A stretch of DNA of 11,145 nt from Prevotella sp. UBA4339 (lineage in GTDB: Bacteria; Bacteroidota; Bacteroidia; Bacteroidales; Bacteroidaceae): positions 24,314 through 35,458 of the forward strand of contig DGTJ01000103.1 of NCBI GenBank assembly GCA_002393725.1, in the 5' to 3' direction. How positions within the stretch are numbered: position 1 is the stretch's first letter; every line of letters begins with the position of its first letter. Of this stretch, positions 6,217 through 11,145 are shown one piece after another. The position numbers and the translations under genes are program-made. The notes under the pieces are model-generated. The model was given only the letters and a program-made list of their open reading frames with translations, made no database searches and was not told where the DNA came from.

Positions 6217-8880
6217 ATGAAACTGAAACAAATAGTACTAACCGCTTGGCTGTTGTTGGCTTCTGTGACGTGTTTTGCTCAGGTTTGGCAGTATGTCGAC
6301 CCTCGTATCGGATGTGAGGGAGTGGGTCGTACCTTCCCTGGACCTTCGATGCCTTTCGGCATGTGCAAGCCAGGGCCTGACTGCACAATAAAGCCGAATG
6401 CAGGCTGGGCTCCGATGCCTGAGGTGGTAACGGGTTTCTCGCAGACCCATGTCAGCGGTACGGGCGGTGGGCAGAAATATGGTAACATACTCATCCAGCC
6501 GTTAGTGGGCCACATGCTGGCACAGGCAGACAAAGACTATTCTCAGCGAAGGGTAGAGGAAGAGTTCTCCCTTGGCTATTATTCTACCACATTCGATAAC
6601 GGCATCCGTACGGAGATAACAGCATCGGAGAGATGTGCTTTCTATAGGATACATTACCCTTCTGACGGATCTCTTCTTATCGATGCGACTCACTATCTTG
6701 GCAAGAATCCTATACCAGACCTTCGCGAGCAGCAGCAGTTTGTTGGCGGAGAGGTTGAGGTGGTCAGCGATTATGAGGTGAGAGGCTACTCCCGTATCAG
6801 AGGCGGGTGGAACAATGGCGATGCATATACCGTATATTTCTGCCTCCAAAGCAGCCTGCCTTTTAAGCACGAGCCTGCCCCACAAGGGATCAGAGCTGTT
6901 GAGACGTTGACTTTCGCAAGTTGTGTCACCCCTTGCGAGACGGTCCCTTGTGAAATAAAAATCGGAATCTCATATATTAGCACTCAGCAGGCAAGGCGGA
7001 ATATACCTGAGTGGGATTTCGATATGCAGTTGGGGCGACTGCGCGACAGTTGGGAGAAACTGCTGAGCCGTGTGAAGATAGAAGGCACGGAGCAGCAGAA
7101 GCGCATGTTCTATACCGCTCTTTATCACACCATGCTGATGCCCGTAGATAAAAGCGGTGAGAACCCAAAGTGGACAGAGACACCCTATTACGACGACTAC
7201 TATGCTATCTGGGACACCTATCGCTCATCTTCACCACTCATTACGCTGCTTGACCCTAAGCGTGAGGCCGATATCGTCAACTCCCTCCTTAATATATATA
7301 GACGAGAGGGATATATGCCTGATGCCCGTAGTGGCGACTGTAACGGGAGGACTCAGGGAGGCTCGAATGCTGAGGTAGTCATCGCTGATGCCTTTGTGAA
7401 GGGAGTAGAGGGAATCGATTATGACTATGCCCTTGAGGCGATGCTCAAAGATGCTGAGGCAGACCCAGGGGCAGATCATGAGAAGCATGGCAGAGGCGGA
7501 CTCAGGGAGTATCTTTCGCTTGGCTATGTCCCATACGGCATAGACCGGGCAGGCACAAGGACCATCGAATATGCATACGATGACTATTGCATCGCACTGG
7601 TTGCCAAGGGCTTAGGACGTGCCGATGTGTATAGGCACTATCTGAAGCAGTCGCAGAACTGGAAGAATCTTTGGCGCTCAGACTATGAGTGGGACGATGT
7701 GAAGGGCTATATCATGCCCAGGGATGCAGAAGGCCGCTGGCTCGACTCGGTGCCTTGGGGCAAGTCGAAGGTGTATCATCCGTCTATTCCCTATACGCCT
7801 GTCACAAAGGTGGCTCCCTGGTATCTGCCTTGGTGGAGCACATTCTTCTATGAGGCGCTTTCCGCAGAATATTCGCTCAGCATCCCTCACGATGTGCCAG
7901 GACTCATCGAGGCTTGTGGAGGGGCAGAGGCATTCCGTAAGAGACTTGATATGTTTTTTGAGCGCAAGAGATATAATGTGGGCAACGAGCCCTCGTTTCT
8001 TACTCCTTGTCTCTATCACTGGATAGACCGGCCAGACTTGACATCCGACCGTGTGCGTCAGATTGTGGCAGAAAACTACACAGACAATCCTGACGGGCTG
8101 CCTGGCAATGACGATAGCGGGGCAATGTCTTCGTGGCTCGCTTTCCACATGATGGGACTTTACCCCAATGCCGGGCAGAGCTATTATCTGCTGCATGCCC
8201 CAATGATACGGGAATGGACCTTGCAGCTCTCTAACGGCAAAACTCTTCATTCCATCGTTATGGGCAAGGGCACGCATTTCGAGAAAGTGATGCTTAACGG
8301 GAGGCTGCTGACTGATGCTCGGTTAGACCATTCCGACCTGATGGGTGGGGGAGAACTCGTCTTCTACATGTCAGGCAAGAGCGAGTCCGTAGCTCGTGGA
8401 AAATTCCCACGTTGGGACCGAAATGTTCCCACGTTGGGACTGAAATGTTCCCACGTTGGGACTAAAAAGGGAGCAATAAGCTTCACTCTCAACAGGCAGT
8501 ATCGCACCTGGCCTCTGACCTATGGCTGGCTGGCAGATACCCTTATCGTCACATGCAAGGAGGCTACATACAAAATAGCCCGTTCTATCGTGGAGAATGC
8601 CGATGGATTCTGTTGGGACATACCTTCCGACGGTGCTGTCTACGAGCCAAAAGCCACTTTCGCCTTCATCTCTCGCAAGGCTCTGAAAGACCTGAGAGAG
8701 AAGGAATACATGACATACGATGGAATCACATGGCGGAAGAAAGGTGAATCGGATGCGAAAATACATGTGCAGGCTGATATAGACCGTACGGAGATGTGGA
8801 TAAAAACGGATGAAGACATTCCCTTTGTGATGGAAATGAGGAACAATCCTTTAGGAATAGACTGGATAACAGACTTATGA
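6217..8880 (+). CDS. Glycoside hydrolase family 92 alpha-mannosidase with C-terminal extension
   Basis: The 887-residue product has a signal peptide (M-K-L-K-Q-I-V-L-T-A...C-F-A, cleaved near residue 21) and a GH92 fold. Landmarks are V-D-P-R-I-G...R-T-F-P-G-P-S-M-P-F-G-M (27-49), G-F-S-Q-T-H-V-S-G-T-G (73-83), I-W-D-T-Y-R (331-336), I-P-H-D-V-P-G-L-I (556-564), G-N-E-P (589-592) and G-N-D-D-S-G-A-M-S-S-W (630-640). GH92 enzymes are calcium-dependent inverting exo-alpha-mannosidases; Asp632/633 should include the catalytic base. The general acid appears to be Glu546, but the usual E-G-N-x-W-Q context is replaced by E-A-L-S-A-E, suggesting altered linkage specificity. The catalytic module ends near residue 723 (G-G-E-L-V-F-Y-M). 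Residues 751-887 form an extension I cannot assign. Between them a 3 x 22-bp array is translated in three frames. The gene overlaps the next by ATGA. Confidence 0.94.
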   Translation: MKLKQIVLTAWLLLASVTCFAQVWQYVDPRIGCEGVGRTFPGPSMPFGMCKPGPDCTIKPNAGWAPMPEVVTGFSQTHVSGTGGGQKYGNILIQPLVGHMLAQADKDYSQRRVEEEFSLGYYSTTFDNGIRTEITASERCAFYRIHYPSDGSLLIDATHYLGKNPIPDLREQQQFVGGEVEVVSDYEVRGYSRIRGGWNNGDAYTVYFCLQSSLPFKHEPAPQGIRAVETLTFASCVTPCETVPCEIKIGISYISTQQARRNIPEWDFDMQLGRLRDSWEKLLSRVKIEGTEQQKRMFYTALYHTMLMPVDKSGENPKWTETPYYDDYYAIWDTYRSSSPLITLLDPKREADIVNSLLNIYRREGYMPDARSGDCNGRTQGGSNAEVVIADAFVKGVEGIDYDYALEAMLKDAEADPGADHEKHGRGGLREYLSLGYVPYGIDRAGTRTIEYAYDDYCIALVAKGLGRADVYRHYLKQSQNWKNLWRSDYEWDDVKGYIMPRDAEGRWLDSVPWGKSKVYHPSIPYTPVTKVAPWYLPWWSTFFYEALSAEYSLSIPHDVPGLIEACGGAEAFRKRLDMFFERKRYNVGNEPSFLTPCLYHWIDRPDLTSDRVRQIVAENYTDNPDGLPGNDDSGAMSSWLAFHMMGLYPNAGQSYYLLHAPMIREWTLQLSNGKTLHSIVMGKGTHFEKVMLNGRLLTDARLDHSDLMGGGELVFYMSGKSESVARGKFPRWDRNVPTLGLKCSHVGTKKGAISFTLNRQYRTWPLTYGWLADTLIVTCKEATYKIARSIVENADGFCWDIPSDGAVYEPKATFAFISRKALKDLREKEYMTYDGITWRKKGESDAKIHVQADIDRTEMWIKTDEDIPFVMEMRNNPLGIDWITDL
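8401..8466. repeat. Three-copy 22-bp tandem array inside the GH92 coding sequence
   Basis: The core TTCCCACGTTGGGAC begins at 8404, 8426 and 8448, exactly 22 bp apart, each followed by (c/t)(g/a)AAA. The core contains TCCCA and TGGGA as inverted arms around CGT. Because 22 is not a multiple of three, the copies are read in three frames: F-P-R-W-D-R-N, V-P-T-L-G-L-K and C-S-H-V-G-T-K. Together they add 22 codons without shifting the downstream frame. The array encodes residues 730-750, in the linker between catalytic module and extension. Confidence 0.95.
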
Positions 8881-10787
8881 GACGGATAAATGCGATATTA
8901 ACTCTTCTTGTATTTTGCATGATGGTACATGCGAGTCAGACAGACAGCAAGGATGCTGCTGATGCAGCCCTCGCTAAGATAAACATTGAGATAGCCGAAG
9001 AGCAGCAGTCAGGCAACTTGGAAAAGGAAAGTCAGTCACGTTGGAAAAAGATAGTGACACTGAAGAACTTCTCACAGACGGGTGAGCTCTACAATGAGGC
9101 AGGAGTGCAGATGGAATGGTTCGGCCAGAACGGACAGTGGGATAATTACTATCGCACTTGGCAGCTTAAGGCTAATGCTCTGTGTGCTTTAGGTAAGGTG
9201 CAGCAGTCTCTGCAAGAGACACAACGGATGCTCTACGATGCCAAGAAGAGAGGTAATAAGTTGGGCAGGGCGCTGGCATACAAGCAGATAGGTATTGTAT
9301 ATCTGAACATGAAACAGACAGAGCCAGCAGTAGAGTCGTTGAAGAGATATGCCGAGCTTATTATGGATGAAGAAGGAGGCGAGGACTTTGCTTCGCTGAG
9401 CAATATCTATTACCGTATGGCCAAAGCCTATGACTATGACAAGGCTTACGGCAAAGAACTTCAGATCACGGCTGAGTGGCTCAAGTTCCTGCATGAAAAG
9501 GTAGGCAAGGTCGAGAGGGCAGACGTGCGCGAATGCTATCATTCCTGCTATCTGGCACGTGCTGCTGCATTCATCGGAATGAAGAAAATGGATGATGCCC
9601 GCATGGCTCTTGACACTGCCAGCCATCATGCACACATCATAAATACAGTGCTCGGACTGCATCATTACTATAAGATGCAAGCACGCTATTTCCTGGCTAA
9701 AGGTGATGCTGCCAAAGCACTGCTCTACACCGACAGCGTGACAATGACGACCAGCGAGAAAGACACTCACCTTAGTGAGATAAGGGCACAGGCACTGATG
9801 ATGCTGGGCAGGGGTGCGGATGCAGCGCGGATATATGAGCAGCTGTATCATGAGAAAGACTCTGTCTTCTCACGTGATGCTCGTCAGCATCTCGATGAGC
9901 TGAACACTCTGTTCCAGCTTGACGAGTTGAAGACAGAGCAGCAGCATACAAAGTTTAAATACATTATTATCACAGTCTCGTCTGTAATGCTGGCTCTCCT
10001 CGTCCTGCTCCTATACGGATGGTATACTGCTATCAGACAGAAGAAAGTGAACAGGCAGCTGCGTATAGCTAATAAAAAGGCGAAGACATCGGCAAGGATG
10101 AAGTCGGAATTCATTCGTAATGTCTCGCACGAGATACGCACACCTCTTAATATTCTCTCTGGCTTCACTCAGATTCTTACTAAGCCTGGGCTTGACCTGC
10201 CCGAAGCAGAAATGGCTGACGTGCAGGCGAGGATAGAGGAAAATGCTGAGCGCATCACCAAACTGGTGGATCAGGTGCTTGAACTGAGTGACATCAGTAG
10301 CGAAGTAGTAATAGAGCGCAATGACCATATCAATGCTCAGGAAATTTTGAAACAGGCGATAGATTCCTCGAAAATAGCGTTGCATACTCGTCCGGAGAAT
10401 GCTGATTCTGCAGTGGAGTTCAAAATGGCGGGCGAGCAGACGGCTGACTCGGTAGAGCTTATTACTAATAAGGTGTATGCCATACGTGCTCTGTCACAGA
10501 TACTGGAGAATGCCTCCAAGTTTACGAGTGAGGGCTGTATTATTCTCCAAATGGAATATACTGAAAGCAAGGTGAGGTTTGTTGTCGAGGATACAGGAGT
10601 GGGCATCTCAGCTGACGAGGCGGAGCATATCTTCGATGAATTCGTGCAGTTGGATGAGTTTTCAGATGGAATAGGAATCGGACTGACAGTGGCTCGTTCC
10701 ATCGCTCAGCGCATGGGAGGCAACCTGTGGCTTGATACGGATTATTCACATGGCGCACGCTTTATACTTGAACTTCTTAGAATATAA
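8877..10787 (+). CDS. Periplasmic TPR-sensor histidine kinase (no receiver domain)
   Basis: The 636-residue protein starts with a signal peptide (M-R-R-I-N-A-I-L-T-L-L-V-F) ending near H-A-S. Residues 25-345 are helical, with TPR-like repeats such as A-L-A-Y-K-Q-I-G-I-V-Y-L-N-M and Y-Y-R-M-A-K-A-Y-D, forming a periplasmic sensor. A single membrane span lies at about 362-382. The cytoplasmic part has a HisKA domain with F-I-R-N-V-S-H-E-I-R-T-P-L (phospho-acceptor His418) and a HATPase domain with N-box Asn545, G1 D-T-G-V-G-I (572-577), F-box F-D-E-F and G2 G-I-G-I-G-L. All catalytic motifs are intact. It has no receiver or DNA-binding domain, so it is not an HTCS hybrid, and no response regulator is in the window. 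Its ATG overlaps the GH92 stop (ATGA), so the two are translationally coupled and the kinase may respond to a product of the mannosidase. Confidence 0.93.
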   Translation: MRRINAILTLLVFCMMVHASQTDSKDAADAALAKINIEIAEEQQSGNLEKESQSRWKKIVTLKNFSQTGELYNEAGVQMEWFGQNGQWDNYYRTWQLKANALCALGKVQQSLQETQRMLYDAKKRGNKLGRALAYKQIGIVYLNMKQTEPAVESLKRYAELIMDEEGGEDFASLSNIYYRMAKAYDYDKAYGKELQITAEWLKFLHEKVGKVERADVRECYHSCYLARAAAFIGMKKMDDARMALDTASHHAHIINTVLGLHHYYKMQARYFLAKGDAAKALLYTDSVTMTTSEKDTHLSEIRAQALMMLGRGADAARIYEQLYHEKDSVFSRDARQHLDELNTLFQLDELKTEQQHTKFKYIIITVSSVMLALLVLLLYGWYTAIRQKKVNRQLRIANKKAKTSARMKSEFIRNVSHEIRTPLNILSGFTQILTKPGLDLPEAEMADVQARIEENAERITKLVDQVLELSDISSEVVIERNDHINAQEILKQAIDSSKIALHTRPENADSAVEFKMAGEQTADSVELITNKVYAIRALSQILENASKFTSEGCIILQMEYTESKVRFVVEDTGVGISADEAEHIFDEFVQLDEFSDGIGIGLTVARSIAQRMGGNLWLDTDYSHGARFILELLRI

Positions 10788-10796
10788 TAGCCAGAT

Positions 10797-11145
10797 ATGA
10801 ACAGACTGAATAAAATATTGCTTCTTTGCGTGGCATGCCTGATAGCATGTCAACTGTTTGCTCAAAACGAGAAACTTGGAGGTGTGTATTATGCCTATCC
10901 GATAGAATCGGGCAATTCTGCACCAGAAATCCTCCCTGCCCCAGAAGGATATGAGCCCTTTTATATCTCGCATTATGGACGTCATGGCTCCCGCTGGCTG
11001 ACGAATGATATGAGATATGTATGGGTAAACAGGCATTTTGAGGATCAGAAGAATCTTACGAAACTTGGTAAGAGTGTTCGAAAGCGTCTGGCTAAGATAT
11101 GGAAGAATGCAAAGGGTAATGGAGGTAAACTGACCGCATTGGGAG
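10797..11145 (+). CDS. Histidine phosphatase superfamily (acid phosphatase/phytase, MINPP-like), N-terminal fragment
   Basis: The first 116 codons are present; the gene continues beyond the right edge. It starts 9 bp after the kinase stop, so it is in the same operon. An export signal is visible (M-N-R-L-N-K-I-L-L-L-C-V-A-C-L-I-A-C-Q-L-F-A). Cleavage after F-A by signal peptidase I, or lipid attachment at Cys18 (L-I-A-C fits a lipobox), are both possible. The catalytic signature S-H-Y-G-R-H-G-S-R-W places His63 as the phospho-acceptor and Arg62/Arg66 as phosphate-binding residues of branch-2 histidine phosphatases. Bacteroidetes members include inositol-polyphosphate phosphatases; substrate cannot be fixed from this part. 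Next to an exported mannosidase, a sugar-phosphate or phytate substrate is conceivable. Confidence 0.88.
   Translation, partial: MNRLNKILLLCVACLIACQLFAQNEKLGGVYYAYPIESGNSAPEILPAPEGYEPFYISHYGRHGSRWLTNDMRYVWVNRHFEDQKNLTKLGKSVRKRLAKIWKNAKGNGGKLTALG

Noticed and set aside
7678..8277. Long minus-strand open frame of 199 codons inside GH92
   Set aside because: It is antisense to a well-conserved enzyme segment, has a composition typical of a shadow frame, and shows no recognisable domain or promoter.
8401..8466. A frameshift or assembly error in the GH92 gene at the repeat array
   Set aside because: The reading frame is open across all three copies and continues 137 codons into protein-like sequence that ends in a coupled ATGA overlap with the kinase gene, so the frame is consistent as given.
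9189..9851. Minus-strand open frame of 220 codons inside the kinase gene
   Set aside because: It mirrors the TPR-coding region of the kinase, is rich in Cys, His and Leu as expected of an antisense frame, and has no supporting signals.

Overview
The window looks like a chromosomal stretch of a gut or rumen Bacteroidales bacterium, most likely a Prevotella-type organism. The evidence is: the C-terminus of a RagB/SusD outer-membrane lipoprotein at the left edge; Bacteroidetes-type -7 promoter boxes (TAnnTTTG) just upstream of several genes; no Shine-Dalgarno dependence; and a set of exported glycoside hydrolases (GH97, GH92) and a periplasmic-sensor histidine kinase typical of carbohydrate-scavenging Bacteroidetes. 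The genus is an inference.

Layout. (1) 1-240: the end of a SusD-like gene and a strong intrinsic terminator closing a polysaccharide-utilisation unit to the left. (2) 241-440: an intergenic region with a four-copy, exactly 21-bp tandem array followed by a promoter. (3) 441-1022: an orphan Vsr-type very-short-patch mismatch endonuclease with its own promoter and terminator. (4) 1078-3422: a two-gene unit with a secreted protein of unknown function and a lytic-transglycosylase-like protein. The second gene lies in the same reading frame as the first, separated by one stop codon plus one codon, and has no usable ATG. (5) 3433-6134, minus strand: queC (queuosine/7-cyano-7-deazaguanine synthesis) followed after 2 bp by a GH97 alpha-glycosidase of the predicted retaining class. 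(6) 6135-6216: a compact divergent promoter region with two mirror-image -7 boxes and three ACAGAT repeats at helical spacing. (7) 6217-11145, plus strand: an operon of a GH92 alpha-mannosidase with a C-terminal extension, a translationally coupled TPR-sensor histidine kinase (ATGA overlap), and a histidine acid phosphatase (phytase/MINPP-like) that runs off the right edge.

How the genes may work together: the right-hand operon pairs an exported mannosidase with an exported phosphatase and a periplasmic sensor kinase, suggesting sensing and processing of a (possibly phosphorylated) mannose-containing glycan. No SusC/SusD pair, response regulator or transporter for it lies in the window.

The most unusual signal is a 3 x 22-bp tandem array inside the GH92 gene. 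It is translated in all three reading frames, one per copy, and sits at the junction between the catalytic module and the C-terminal extension. Three copies keep the frame (66 bp = 22 codons); loss or gain of a single copy would meet a stop codon almost at once. The array resembles, in core and spacing, the 21-bp array upstream of vsr, so the window carries two diverged members of what looks like one repeat family.
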